Shown here: piece after piece, positions 19,048 to 31,724 of the stretch | Numbering within the stretch: position 1 is the stretch's first letter | How the letters are laid out: each line of letters starts with the position of its first letter | Assembly (NCBI GenBank): GCA_018417955.1 | Contig: JACTVC010000011.1 | Location: forward strand, 308,262-372,261 | DNA from: Laccaria trichodermophora | Taxonomy: Eukaryota > Basidiomycota > Agaricomycetes > Agaricales > Hydnangiaceae | Direction of reading: 5' to 3' | Length of the DNA stretch: 64,000 nucleotides | Translations under genes and position numbers: made by a program | The notes under the pieces: model-generated | What the model saw: only the letters and a program-made list of their open reading frames with translations | Database searches by the model: none | Told to the model about the DNA's origin: nothing

Positions 19048-19405
19048 CGCTTCCCAGTGGCAGTCTCTTTGGATTGGTTGCCTCTATCGACGCGATGATG
19101 CTCAACATGTTTCGCATGTTTTATGGCGTGGCATTGTTATCAGAGCTATGCTCTCCACATTGCAGAAGCAGCTCAGCCCTTTAGCTCGCCAGCACGGAGG
19201 AAGATGTAGGCCAACTTATGAGATATTTAAATTCATCTTTTGGATATTGAGTAGCACTACTAGGTCTGTGTGGAGTATTAAGCGCCTGCACTATGCAGCA
19301 ATTTGTATCTTTTTGTAAGACAAAGTCACGTTTTCGTCGTCGGGGGTTGTTTCCGTCACGTTCAAGTTGTCTCTGTTACCTCGTTGCTCTTGCCTTCCAA
19401 CCATC
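19048..19405. other. Intergenic, LSM3 to GRR1
   Basis: No convincing gene, repeat or RNA. The last 100 bases are the T/C-rich promoter-proximal region of GRR1. Confidence 0.5.
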
Positions 19406-22262
19406 ATGACCATCTACCGACACTTTATCCCCTCAAACACATCTCTCTCCGATGATTATGACGAAGAAGATCCTATCCAGTCGGGCTTCTTCAATGTATA
19501 CCAGCCTGTGCTTGTTGAACCAGTCCCCGCCCAGTGGTCGTCCAAGCGTCGCCCAGGACCAAGAAAACCACCGATGTACTCCCCGATTTCAACATTGCCA
19601 CCAGAAATTCTCATTCAGATTCTCAAGTATCTTCATTCATCTCGAGATCTTCTCAGCACCCTTCGTGTTTCACGCACTTGGTGCGAGTGTGCCGTAGAAC
19701 TCCTATGGCACAAGCCCGCCTTTCCCAAGTACGCTACACTCGAGAAAATGGCGAAGCTGCTCAATAAACCCAATCAGACCTTCACCTACGCGCGCTTCAT
19801 CCGTCGCCTCAACTTTCTTTCCCTTGGATCCGACCTCCGTGATGACATATTCTCCCTATTTATTCGCTGTGACCGCCTCGAACGCTTAACCCTCGTCGGT
19901 TGCGAACACATATCAGGCAACATCCTTTTTAGAGTTCTCCCCGCTTTCGTAAACGTTGTTGCCATTGATCTCACTGGAGTCGCACAGGCTTCAACGGAAG
20001 CCATTGTCGGGTTTGCCTCTGCAGCTAAGCGATTGCAAGGCATCAATATTTCAGGATGTAGTCTTGTTTCGGATGATGGAGTTCTCGCTCTAGCAGCCAA
20101 CTGTCCCCTGTTGCGAAGAGTCAAATTAAGTGGTTTAAATTTACTTACTGACACGCCCATCATTGCCCTCGCAGAAAACTGTCCATTCCTTCTCGAGATA
20201 GATCTCAATGAATGCGAACTCATCACGGACATCTCAATTCGCAGCATATGGACTCACTCTGTCCACATGCGTGAGATGCGACTTTCCAATTGCCCAGCCC
20301 TGACGGATGCTGGGTTTCCTGCGCTTCACCGTCCAGATATGCCAATGGATGCTCCAAACCCCTTCCCGCTCTCTAACAAAAAGCAGGATGACCTTCCACC
20401 CCTCTTTCTGTCGTCCTCCTTTGAGCATTTACGTATGCTAGATTTGACCGCTTGCGCTCAGCTGACGGATGATGCTGTCGAAGGTATCATATCTCATGCG
20501 TCCAAGATTCGAAATTTGGTGCTATCAAAATGCAGTCTCCTCACCGATAGGGCTGTTGAGGCTATATGTAAACTTGGGAGGCACCTTCACTACCTTCACC
20601 TTGGCCATGCTAGCAAGATCAATGACCGTGCAGTTCGCACGCTGGCTCGATCTTGCACGCGAATACGATATGTTGACTTTGCCAGTTAGCTTTAATTTCT
20701 TCGCTCCAAGAAAATGTTAAACTAATAAATGTTTGCACAGACTGCGCATTGCTAACGGATATGTCGGTCTTTGAGCTTTCAGCGCTACCTAAATTACGCC
20801 GGATTGGCCTCGTCCGAGTAAATAATCTAACAGACGAGGCTATTTATGCCCTAGCAGAACGACATGCTACACTGGAACGGATTCACTTGTCATATTGTGA
20901 TCAAATATCTGTCATGGCCGTTCACTTCTTGCTCCAGAAGCTGCACAAGCTTACTCACCTCAGTCTCACTGGCGTGCCTGCGTTTCGTCAGCCAGAGCTG
21001 CAACGATTCTGTCGAGACGCACCCAGAGTAGGCATCAGTATTTCTATCATTTCTAAAATTTGCTTATCGATTAATGCCTGCAGGACTTCAACTCCGCACA
21101 GCGCCTCGCTTTTTGCGTGTTTTCTGGAAAAGGCGTGTCACAACTCAGAGCCTACCTGACAGAGTTGTTCGATCGCATCACCGAACTGAATGGCACCGAT
21201 GATACAGACTACGACGAGGACGACTATGATCTGGATGGGTACCACGAGGACGATATTCCAGAGCCAGAAATAGGAGGAGAATTTGAAGACGATGACTATG
21301 CGCGCCAACGCGTCTTCACAAACCCCTATGTAACAACATCTCGTGGTTCGCGCCGCACCCATCCTGAACCTGAACCTATGCATCCAGTCCAGTCCCACGA
21401 GTTCGTTTTTCAACGAGAACGCCCCGCTCGAACGGTTACGGTACCCAACGCTACACTGGCTGTCGAAGGGCGCGGTATACCAGAGACATCACCATCGACC
21501 AATCTACGGGGGGCAACGTCCATTTTAAATGCTCAGATCCAAGCAGCTACACCTGGCCCTTCGCGCCCACGTGGATACCCTCGGGGGAATCGTTCACTTG
21601 CAGATATGTTGCCCATTGTGGAGTCGTCGCAGTCACCCCCGCCGAGTGAAGTGGCATCTGAACGCAGCGTTGCCACAGACAATTCCAATGGCGCGGGCTT
21701 CTTTCGTAATTATCAGCAGGGTGGTTCAAGGGGGGTTCTTGCTGGAAGCAATCGTGTTTTAACTCCGGATCTGAATTTCGCAGAAATAGGACATGGTCGT
21801 GGTGCCCAGGGGTCGTCTGCGTCAGCATCACGGACTGTCACGCAAGATCGGACTCCACGCCAGCCATTTGTTGAGTTCAACTACCAAGAACGATCCACTC
21901 AGGGACCGTTGCAAGCGGCCTCTATAGAACTGCCGAGCTTTCCGACCGTAGGGGCTTTAAGCCTTAGGGACGAATCATCCCCAGGAAATGCTTGGCAATT
22001 GCATACAGGAAGAACTTCAGCACCCCTCGCGGGACGGGAGCTGGCAGAGCTCGTACAATCATCATCGAGTAGGGATGCTAGGGGAAGACAAGAACAGCGT
22101 GAAGCAGCTCCCCAGGTTGGGGAAAATCGGGGAAGAAGTGTTAAACGGAGTCTCCGAAATACTCTATATGCAGCGGAGCACTACGCTACCTCCTTTTTAT
22201 TTGGCCGTTCGCCAGCAGATGTACGAGAGGACGAAAACGGGGCTGGGTCGCGGTCACGCTGA
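19406..22262 (+). CDS. GRR1: F-box/leucine-rich-repeat protein Grr1, SCF substrate receptor
   Basis: Substrate adaptor of the SCF ubiquitin ligase; in yeast Grr1 targets cyclins and glucose-signalling proteins. The ATG at 19406 opens MTIYRHFIPSNTSL; the in-frame codon at 19367 is TTG. The F-box is at about residues 60-105 (ISTLPPEILIQILKYL). Roughly a dozen cysteine-containing LRRs follow (for example GINISGCSLVSDDGVLALA). Introns near 20686-20740 and 21031-21083 split the last LRRs and the tail. The C-terminal region is acidic, then Ser/Pro-rich and probably disordered. A shorter paralogue without an F-box is encoded at 38736. Confidence 0.93.
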
Positions 22263-22611
22263 ATGTACCAAAAGGCGGGTTAGAGTATTTGACATTTTAT
22301 TATACAGGGCTGTTGTACTATTCTATTCATGTGTATTTTCCCTCCCTTATCTTCTCGGTCCTACCTTCCTGCATGACAACAGTACTAGATAAACTACGCA
22401 ACACATTTCACGGCTATTGGACAGACACATCTTCCCTTTAAGGTGGCTCTGTAAACTCATCTAGACTACAACAAATATTTATCTTTTTAAAAGTGGCATC
22501 GTTCAGAGTACAGGTGTAACTATTACAAGGACTCTACCCTGACCAAATACCATTCAAATGTACTCACAAATACGCAGAATGTTTTAAACATTTGGGCAGG
22601 ATAAGTAGCGC
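22263..22611. other. Convergent intergenic region, GRR1 to GH79
   Basis: AT-rich 3' flanks of two convergent genes. I see nothing else. Confidence 0.5.
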
Positions 22612-24806
22612 TCAAATGAAGAAGAACGAGAGGGCTGCTGCACAAAGAGGAACGAGGCTCTTTGCCATCGGTACTATTGCCAGAGCGAGTACTGTGCTGG
22701 TTGCGTCGCTCGACGGTTTGGCAGCACCAGTGGTAGTGTTGGTTGCGTTATTCTGGGTTGATGCCCCACCGGCAAACACGACCGCCATCCCAGGTGCAGG
22801 AACGTTGACAGTGCACCCCTTCGTACAGTCGATCTGCACATTAGAGGCGGCCCACGAATCTGCAACTTTGACAAGCTTTCCATCCCCCACACCTTTCAGT
22901 GTTTCACCACCCCAAGAAATGTTCGTGGTTTCTGCCATGCTGACAGCAGTCAGGTATTTCACGGTGATAGCGTTGCTTAAGCCTGACTTGAAAGACGAGG
23001 AAGGTAGGGTGAACGAAGCGGAGGGCGCAGAGGTCGAAGTTGCGTTGTAATAGTTGAAGAGAACGAATTGTTGGACACTCGAGTCGATAGCATCGTATAC
23101 GGCGTATCCGCTGACGGTGGCATTCAAGTCGGTCCTCGATCCCATTATATCAAGGTCCACCACTTTGCTGCCATTTTTGGATTGTAGCGCTTCAGCCACT
23201 GCCAGCACGGCGTAGTAGGGAGGATTGGTGGTCCAAGATCCAGGGCTTGGGTCAAACAGGTTGTATGAAATCCCTTGTTCCCTTGTATGGATATAGGCTG
23301 CACTGTACCCCACTGATGCCAGTTGGAGTGCATAATCTACTGTCCAGAGAGAACCGACAGCGAATGTGTTGGAAATCCCTGGGATGCCTCCACATGACGC
23401 CGAGTTGAATTCCGTCATAATGAGTTGTGGTCGTCGCGATGAAGTATTCGCGTTTACGATGTCGATACCCGGCTGCTCCCAATTAGAAAGATTGACCACT
23501 ATAAGTCTTTTACCAAAACATTCAACGAAGTCAAATGTAAAACTTACCATTTGGATGTTGCACGTAGTAAGGGATCTCGTACTGGTAGCTGCCAAAACAG
23601 TTGTTTTGAGGGTAGTGCTGGAGACTTACGGATCTCAGATCCCTTTAGAAATCGTGCCGCCATGCAGGACACTTACGAGATATACTTCAGGACATCATCA
23701 AATGCGGTAGAATATCCTCCCGTTAACAAAGCATCAAGATTCTTCGTAGACGAGAATTAAGGGTTGATGCATTCGGATATTTTTAGACTCACCCATGCAC
23801 AGCATATACTGGGACCTCCCAAAACAGGCCGTGCTAAAACGTCACCTCCCGAGGCGTTAGTCAAGTGGCTTGCAGCAGTTCGAAAATCCTTCAAAAAGGT
23901 TTTAGCCAACAGTCCAAATTTCGCTCGCTCATAACCTCCTCATGTCGATATAATCATCCGTAGTGTAGTTTTGGATGTTTGGCCGATCGCCGTGAGAAGT
24001 GTAAAGATCTGGTTCCTGTCGAATACAACGCACTCACGGTGAGCGAGGTCCGTTGAAACAACCAAACAGCATACATTTCCTAACAGAAACCCATCCAAAT
24101 TATTGCCCAATGTCTCCTGAACTGCGACTGCAACTATCCATCAGATTGCCGTACAACGGATGGCACAACCTTTGTTTATAAATACACACCTGCCTCGACC
24201 GGGACATTTGGATTGTTAGGATCAAGGAGAGACAGGCCTTTTGAGACAAACGTGTAAGTTATTACCGCCACTTGGCCAGACAGGGGGATGTACCAATCAG
24301 ATAGTTGGCGCCTCCAACCTCGCCAGCAATTTTATTGAGGACATCCCAAAGAACTGGACCGTAGTTGACTGACTGGTCATTTGCATTCAAAGCTCCTTGG
24401 ATGAGTTGAACCATGGGGGAAGTCTGAGTTGGTACATAAACCGAACTATCCATCGAGTTTCCGCCTATCCTGATGCGCAAAGGCACAGCGCCAGTGCGCA
24501 AACGTAGAGCGGAAAGGTAATTGATGACTGTAGCAGGGATGGTCGACGTGTCATTTCCAACTGGGATTCACGAATTTCAGCGTTCATGATCTACTGATCA
24601 CAAGAACGTTTCTTACAATAATCGTTCACAAAACTGAGTTCGAAGCTGATCCCCAGGAAGTTGGGATACACCACATTTTGCGAGGACGGAGTTGCGGGTA
24701 CGTTGACTTGAATGACACTGGTGGCAGAGCATAGAGATATCAGAAGGGACAGACAGGCGAACTTAAAGAGGCCAGATATGTTTGAAGGAGTGGTAGTGTT
24801 AAGCAT
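22612..24806 (-). CDS. Glycoside hydrolase family 79, secreted, probably GPI-anchored
   Basis: Probable beta-glucuronidase acting on wall or proteoglycan glucuronides. The start at 24806 gives MLNTTTPSNISG followed by a hydrophobic signal peptide (FACLSLLISLCSATS). GH79 blocks follow: FLGISFELSFVNDY, LRIRIGGNSMDSSVY, the acid/base glutamate in GNEPDLYTSHGD (codon at 24013-24015, split by an intron) and the nucleophile in MTEFNSASCGGI (codon at 23410-23412). The C terminus has an Asn/Thr-rich stretch and a terminal hydrophobic segment ending LCAAALSFFFI, as in GPI precursors. Many short introns occupy 23600-24590. Exon joins there are approximate. Family assignment is strong; substrate is inference. 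Confidence 0.88.
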
Positions 24807-25184
24807 TAAGCACGTACGTTGGAGTTGATGAAGAGATCGATGGGAACGCTCGACGGGTCTTATTCGACCATCAAGCGCCGAAAAATCAGTTGATATACGT
24901 TCGGAATGAAGTACTTAGAGCCGTAATGGCATCGAACATCGCTCAACAAACCCTAATGAAGTTGTTCAACCAATCTTGAGCGCGCTGGCCGTCATTTAGC
25001 ACGTTCCAACTTGAAGCTGGTTTCAAATGGGCAAGAATACTAACTTTGAGCCGCTCAGCGCTCACTGGGAGTTCGCCAAACCTGAAAGGTGCAGTCTGTT
25101 CAATGGGGTAAGATGAGGGTTTAAATTAGAACAGAGCAAAATCACGTGTGTCAACAGCTTACTTACAATAAGTATTGACTTAGT
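24807..25184. promoter_or_regulatory. Divergent promoter region, GH79 and PAF-acetylhydrolase-like gene
   Basis: 378 bases between divergent genes. A CACGTG lies at 25143-25148, 37 bases before the downstream ATG. No coding potential seen. Confidence 0.45.
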
Positions 25185-27006
25185 ATGCTATTTCTTCCCT
25201 CAATCCACGGGCGATTTCCCGTGGGCATAACCACCTTCGTTACGCCAGTTCGTCCTGCTCAATCCATAGGCTCTGTTAAGCTCCGGAATGTCCGTCATGG
25301 TCAACCTGAGAACGCCTTGTATTTGGAAGAAGTCGCCTTTACTGTGTATTATCCAACAGAAAAACCAACCAACTTACAACAGGGCGTTGATTGGTTCATT
25401 CGGCAAGTTCTTTGAAACATAATTTTCAAACATCAACAATTTATCATTGCTACCAGACCTATCAAAGAATCTTTGAATGGTTTCGCCTCATTTTTGGGTA
25501 TGCGCACTTTCACACTCAAATTCGAAAGTCTCAGCAAATTATGACAGGAATTTCAACCTGGCTTCTATGGCCTGTCGTCTATCTATTTGGCTCACTGATT
25601 AAGGTATGTGCCGTTACAGTTGGTATTTTTTTTTTACATGCTTACCACCCAATAGATACCAGCATACCCCAACGCTCCCCTTCTCAATCCCATGGAGTCT
25701 ACCACGGAGTCGGAAAAACCATCATCATCAAGTCAATGGCCTCTCGTCATCTTTTCTCATGGTCTGGGTGGAAGCCGTACAGCTTATAGGTCGGTGATTT
25801 CAATCGCGTGGCGTCATACAGGTGGTTGAATGCGCAGCAACCTATTATGAAGTCAGCTCTGTTGCCGCCTTGCCGCGTCGGGAAGAGTTGTTCTTGCTGT
25901 TGAGCATCGAGACGGGACAGGTACCGCTTGCATTCCACAGTCCTGGAAAGTGGATGGAATACGAACATCTCGGACATTGCTTTATCTCCGTGAAAATGAT
26001 ATACGGTAAAGATCCTCGCGCTCAAGTTGCAAACATCGCGTTCTTATTTGACGTCGTAGCTGGGAAGATAATGATACCGTTCAACAGAAACCTTTCGCAC
26101 TTCGCGTGGAACAACTCGCCTTTCGCCATCAAGAGTTGTACATCGTGTACTCCACCTTTCGCCATTTTGTCCAAAACGACCCTGTGGAAATTGATACCAT
26201 TGACGGCTCTCCCATTTCAATAGAAGGTTGGACAAACGTGAATAGTGAAGGCAGGCCCTCCATCAACTGCGACGAAGACGTGATTCTTGCCGGACACTCT
26301 TTTGGTGGGTGTACAATGGTGGGCATTTCGATTGTCAGGTTCGGTTACGAATTTATGAAAGGCACACTGGTAGCTTTCAATTCTTTCCACCCCACCTGCG
26401 CAGGGCTTTGGTTCAATACCAGTCAGCAAAGTGGTTATACTCGATCCATGGCTAGAGCCCCTTCCATCTCCTGGGCCCACTCCTTTTGTCCGACCAGAAG
26501 GACCGGGTATGCCACCCATCTCAACCGATATCGACTATATCCAGGAGTCTCTCACATCATCACTGACTGACAAACTTGACTCTCCTCATCCTCGGATGCT
26601 AGTAATTAACTCTGAAACATTTACCCTCTGGAAGGATCACTTTGCACGCCTGCAAGAAGTAGTTTCAGGATGGGAGCCACATGGCGGACGAATATTGACA
26701 TTGGGTAACTAAACAATCGAGACTTTCCCCACCTGCCGATGCTCACTCTTCTGGGGCTTAGCTGGCTCTGTGCACACCTCATTCTCCGATTTCCCTGTGA
26801 TGCCGATCATCAGGAAGAAGTCTGCTAGACCTTTGTTAGAGACGATATCAACGCTCTCTCTTGCATTTTTGGACGACCGCCTTGAGGAAGCCCTGGTCTC
26901 CGAGGTTTCAACCACAAATATGGAAATAGAGGTCATTGGGCTTAAAAAGGACGGAAAGCCCAAAAGAAAGCTAATCGGGAATGTAGGAGATGTCATTGTA
27001 CTGTAG
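25185..27006 (+). CDS. Platelet-activating factor acetylhydrolase-like lipase
   Basis: Serine hydrolase of the PAF-AH/lipoprotein-associated phospholipase A2 family. It probably releases short or oxidised acyl chains from phospholipids. The N-terminal block is MLFLPSIHGRFPVG...TVYYPTE. Later exons give PLVIFSHGLGGSRTAY (oxyanion region), VVLAVEHRDGTG, the nucleophile motif AGHSFGG (near 26292-26312), the aspartate in VVILDPWLEP and the histidine in GSVHTSFSDF. All three catalytic residues are present. About eight introns, several spliced in frame by eye. The tail is basic (KKDGKPKRKLIG). No clear signal peptide, so it is probably intracellular like type II PAF-AH. Confidence 0.87.
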
Positions 27007-27139
27007 ATTTTGCGTGCATTACGGATGCAAAGAGTAGAGTAGACGTTCTAAAATTTTCAAGTCTATTCTAATAACATGTTTCTTCTTCGGTTTTTCTGAG
27101 GCTGACGCAATCAAAGCTGGCTTTGTCCCTCAACACATC

Positions 27140-27878
27140 ATGAACGTACGACCAATCCGGGTACGTGGAATACAATCCGACTCTCTTGTCTCAGTAATTC
27201 AAGTTCGAGGAAAACTTTAGGTCGATGATCTCACAGGTATGCAGGCGTGCAACTTGCAGAATCTGCCGGAGAACTATACCATGAGATACTGTATGTCTGT
27301 CGCGAACACAAAGACCTTTCTGATAGACAAAGCCGTCAAACAGATCTCTACCACGCTATGACTTGGCCTTCTCTTTCTTATGTAGCCGAGGATCATAAGG
27401 GTCGAATTGTCGGTTACATCCTTGCCAAAATGTGCGCTGTTCTTCACTCATTTGTTGCAACTCAACATATAGATGTTATACAAAGGGATGAGGAAGTAGC
27501 AGAGGGTGAAGAGCCACACGGCCATGTCACTTCAATCTCTGTACTACGATCATATCGACGGTTAGGCCTTGCGAAGAAGCTGATGATACAGTCACGTATG
27601 CATTTATCCCTGCACTCATGTATGCTGGAAGCATCCTCATACGATGCTCTCGCAGAGCAAGCGATGTGCGCAATCTACAACGCGTCGTACGTTTCATTAC
27701 ACGTACGAAAATCCAATCGGGCTGCTTTGGGCCTGTACCGGGACACCTTGGGTTTTACAGTCAAGGAGATTGAGAAGAGATATTGTAGGTCTCCCCATTG
27801 ATTCACTTGGACCTTGGTTGAATGCGTTCAGACGCGGATGGAGAAGATGCGTATGCAATGCATCTTTCGCTGAAGTGA
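27140..27878 (+). CDS. ARD1: N-alpha-acetyltransferase Naa10 (Ard1), NatA catalytic subunit
   Basis: Acetylates nascent N termini exposed after Met removal, with Naa15 on the ribosome. Exon 1 is MNVRPIR. Joined exons then give [59 protein letters not shown] (containing the acetyl-CoA-binding R-R-x-G-L/A motif), [17 protein letters not shown] and [15 protein letters not shown]. The final exon is joined by a 49-base intron and ends at 27876-27878. The middle of the gene has two alternative exon joins around 27440-27500 and 27595-27660. Convergent with the downstream hydrolase, with 62 bases between stops. Confidence 0.93.
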
Positions 27879-27940
27879 TAATCATAACAGCACGAAGATA
27901 CATTAAAATCGGAAATTTCCCTAAAATATACAATACACTC

Positions 27941-29372
27941 CTACAAACTAATAAGGTCCGCACTCTCTGCACTCGGTTTTGAAGGCCTTTTCAAGGGATC
28001 ACCATTGTTCTGTTTGCGGATGGCATCTCTCAAAGACGCCACAGCGTCTTGAATGACTTTGGCCGCTGAAAGGCCAAGCTCGTAGTATCCATCGTTCGTT
28101 TGTGCACTGAACATCCCCGTGTGTGCCTGTAGTTCGTCAGGCGCAGTGCTGTTCTTCGCCGGTAGGAAATGCGAAAAACTCCTGGAGGTGACCTTAGGAA
28201 GGACAACGAATGTTCGGGAATTGAGGAAAGCTGGCGGTGATGGGGGTAAAATGGCGTAGAACCTGAAAAGCACATAAGGGCAATTCTTTACCGTTAGACT
28301 ATGAAAAACACGTACGACCTAAAGGTGACACCATCCTTATCCTCAATGTCAATTAAGGCTTCCACCCGTTTCGAGAGACCTTCTTCGTCCCATAAATTAC
28401 CAACATACTTCATGTGATCTGTGGCCCATGAGAAACCCTGACTCAAGTCCTCCCGTTTGTAGTAAGCTGTTCCAGCTGCTGCCCCAGCCAGTATCGCCCC
28501 GCCTATTGCAAATGCAGCGGGTCCGACCCATCCTCCCCAACCTGAAGCAGCTTGGGTGTTGGCTGCAGCAGGTGGGGGTGTTGTCGTTTTAGCGCTGAAC
28601 CCGGAAAATGATCCCAGAAGTGTCTCGAACGATTTTGCAGCATCAGCGTATTTAGTTACGCCGTTCTTGACAACGAAAGGATGTAAACCGTAGTACTACA
28701 ACACTATTCGGTTCAATGTAGAAATGCAGAGAGATGAATTTACGGGTGTGTCAAATGCAATGCACGCAATAATCTTCGGCCATAGGGGAGCTTGAGCATC
28801 TGGCCGTGAGTTGACGAACTCGCGAAGGGTGTCAGCAGCAAGTAGGCCGCCCATACTGAAGGCACTCAGTTAGATCGAGTGCGCGCGTTAGATATTCAGC
28901 AGGCAACATACCTGTGCCCGCACAAGACGATCTTGGCGTTACCTGCACCTCCACCAGAAGCAACCTCACGTTCGACAGTCAAGGTGGTAAGCCAGTCTGC
29001 GAAACGGACTACCGCTTTGTCCTATCGTAGAGAACGATATCAGTCTTAACTTAGGAATCGAGAAACCTCAGCTATACGTACCAACTCCCCTTTAGTCTAG
29101 GTATCAAAATAGCCGTTCTTTAGCTGGAAATGAACTGCAATTGCATCGGTACACGTCACCTCGTACACAGGGAACACCAAACATTCCACCCTGACATTCG
29201 ATATGGTCTCTGAGAGGATGTGCTCCAGTCTCTTGGGAAATTCTCGAAATGTTTGGTCGGTCCCTTTGAACCCGTGGATGAAGACGACGAGAAGTGAATC
29301 TGGAACCGGTTTCGTCAGAGCCAGTTCATTCGCGGCATCTCGCTGGTCGGATTTCGTCAGTTCGGTGGTCAT
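27941..29372 (-). CDS. DUF676-type alpha/beta hydrolase with a membrane segment
   Basis: Putative lipase or serine esterase. Start MTTELTKSDQRDAANE at 29372. The first exon carries LLVVFIHGFKGTDQTF, the family's HGFxG oxyanion motif. Then comes a nucleophile elbow CGHS|MGGLLAADTL split by an intron near 28860-28910, and IACIAFDTP. A glycine/alanine-rich hydrophobic stretch (FAIGGAILAGAAAGTAYY, about 28470-28525) is a probable transmembrane helix. The C-terminal 110 residues (27941-28273) are less conserved and end SADLISL. Six or so introns. Similar fungal proteins are annotated as DUF676 lipases; the substrate is unknown. Confidence 0.8.
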
Positions 29373-29529
29373 GGGTTGAGCCGACGTCGACGGGCCATGA
29401 GTGAGTCTGACTTTGTTTACAGATGTTGAATGGCAATTGCAGCGCGCAAGTACGAGACGATGGGTATTATTAGAAGGCTGAAGCTGATTTTAACGGGTGT
29501 GTATGCTACTTAACAACAAATAATTCATG

Positions 29530-30840
29530 TTATATACCCCAGCTCTGGCTTCGGTAAGGTGCCTGGGTTTGAAGCATATCTGGGAATTCTTGAGACGAAG
29601 GAGAAATAGACCGAGACAGCTGAGCCAATGCCTGGCTATCGTGCGGAGCTGAGTATGCACTCCATGTTGTCCAGGATGCAGTGTGATCCTCTTGATGATG
29701 ATGGTGCAACAAGACATTGTTCGCCACTTGAGGTGCTCCATGCCTGCATGAATCAGAGGGGACTAACTGCGGTGCCACCGGATTAATTCGGAGTGTACCA
29801 GAGCGAAACATATTCACGGGAGGGACATGACGAGTTGATTGACCCCCGTTCAATGATAACGATGCCTCAGAATTCTTGCATGCAAAAAAACCAGGTCGCA
29901 ATCCATCACCTTTCAGGGCTTTGTCAGATTTGGCGTGCTGGAGAAGTGCTGCAGGGTTTTGATTATACCAGGACTGTTGTCCCTGACCTGCCGGTGTGCT
30001 GCTAGTGATAGAAGAAGGAAAAATCGGAGGAGGGCTGGTACCAAACTTGGCATGGGTAGGGCTCTGCACAGGAGGGGGTTGAGATTGTGGAGTTGACTCA
30101 AGGTAATGCTGAGAGGGTGGCTGCAAAAGTGCTTGTGATGACAATGTCACACCTGTGGATGAACTTAACTGTGAAGACTCGGAGACTTTAGCTAGGGTGT
30201 GTTTAGGGATCCAGTCTATTTCTCCTGCATACAGGTCGTTGGATGCGAGGTGAGGTTCAGATCTATGCCCCGTTGGGAAATCGGGATCATCCTCCCCAGA
30301 GTCTTCATCGCTTGAATTGAGCCCAATCTCCAAACTTTGTGTCAATTGCTGCTCAACACAGTCCCTCGATTCCTGTGATGATTTTGAAGATTCCAACCCT
30401 GCTGGAAGTTGGGACAATGCTGCTGCTGAATCTAGTGAGGGATGTGATAGCGAGGGTGGACTCGAAGCAGGCGGGGATGGTAGAGAAGATGCTGCTGTGA
30501 TGTGGAGCAATTTCTATAAGTTTGGTGGTCCCAGTTATGGCAAATCTTGATACATACAGTCATTCGAGGAGTTTGAAGCATATTGATCTGGATTAGATAA
30601 CACTCCAGTCATCATGCCAGAGAGCGATAGGCTGTCCCCTACACCTTCCTCTGCACGCTGCAGCATTGGAAGGTCAGCGCGCTTGACGGGGACAGCATTC
30701 CGGATATGTTGATTAAGGATGTGGTGGATGAGATCCTGGCTGGAGGGAAAGGTGGAGGAGCACCAAGACCATCGACAACTATTAAGGTGAAAAGGCGACA
30801 ATTGCGGCAACGACGACGACGATGATGCTGCTAACGACAT
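29530..30840 (-). CDS. C2H2 zinc-finger protein with a long Ser/Pro/Gln-rich tail
   Basis: Probable DNA-binding regulator. After a serine-rich start (MSLAASSSSSLPQLS) there is one C-x4-C-x12-H-x4-H finger (CRWSWC, then HHILNQHI) near residues 22-46. The rest, about 350 residues, is Ser/Pro/Gln/His-rich and low complexity, probably disordered. A single intron of about 90 bases near 30511-30600 joins two open exons; the exact donor is uncertain. The start codon is 112 bases from the CCDC97-like gene on the opposite strand. I cannot name an orthologue. Confidence 0.65.
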
Positions 30841-30952
30841 GGGTGCTTAGTGCTTTCAAGTTAGCACTTGACGGCGGCTTGACGCGACGTCACTGTCACG
30901 TTCACGTTGCATAACGAATGTGTCACGCGTTTTATCTTATCTCGTCACACTC

Positions 30953-31660
30953 ATGTTTGAAGAGAAACCATCACTCGACTACCTTGGGCTGAGCGCAGAG
31001 TATCATCCTTCTCCAAGGACAGATCCAATTTCATTTCTGACAATAAATATCACAAAGTTGCCCCCACATTTGCTGCTTCATTACAGTACCATTACCACTC
31101 CAAAACAACGAGCTGCCATTCCCGCTGTGAGGAACAGACGGTTGAGATTCACCAACCAAAACCCTCCAGAACTACAGTTTAATTCTGCGCGGAACACATG
31201 GCCGCTGCTCTGGAAGGGGCGTGAACGCCGAGGAATAGAAGAAGGTGCAGAGGAACGAGATTGGGCCGAGAACAATTTCCTGCAAGGGGCGAAGAAGCAT
31301 GTTGGGAAGTTGGCATCCCTTCTTGGTGGTTATGAAGAGGAGAGAGAGGCAGAGCGCATACGGGTGCTGTACAGAGAAAAACCTGCGGGCGAATTTGTGG
31401 CAGAGGAAGACAGTGAAAGCGATGAGGAAACGGAAGAAGGAGCGCAAGAAGAAGCGCAAGAGGAGGCCAGAGAAACGTTTGAACGTCTTATTCGAGAACA
31501 TTTCATTTACGGATTATTGGAGGCAAGTAATAAATTGAAGCCGCCTGCTATAGCTACTGAATTTTATGAATCCTAGGACATGGACTACGACAGAGTTGAT
31601 TGGGATGATACATTGGATGATGACAGGGATGCAGAAGACAAATGGTTTGACGAGGACTAG
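30953..31660 (+). CDS. CCDC97-like protein
   Basis: Resembles coiled-coil domain-containing protein 97, which is reported as associated with the spliceosomal SF3b complex. The ATG at 30953 gives MFEEKPSLDYLGLSAEY; the upstream frame starts at a non-ATG codon. The charged centre (ERDWAENNFLQG, YEEEREAERIRVLYR) is followed by a Glu-rich stretch. The family-like C terminus is FIYGLLEDMDYDRVDWDD and ends EDKWFDED. The final intron (31525-31576) has a GC donor, GCAAGT, and ends CCTAG; splicing it keeps frame and produces the conserved end, while the unspliced reading stops early. Family assignment moderate. Confidence 0.7.
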
Positions 31661-31724
31661 TGTGACATCGTGACATGTCGTGACTCATTCCCTACTTACA
31701 CCTCCCGTCTTTGAGCCCGCCCTA

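Noticed and set aside
18872..19318. 148-codon plus-strand ORF after LSM3
   Set aside because: Its first part is LSM3 exon sequence and intron read in the wrong frame; the rest has no coding character.
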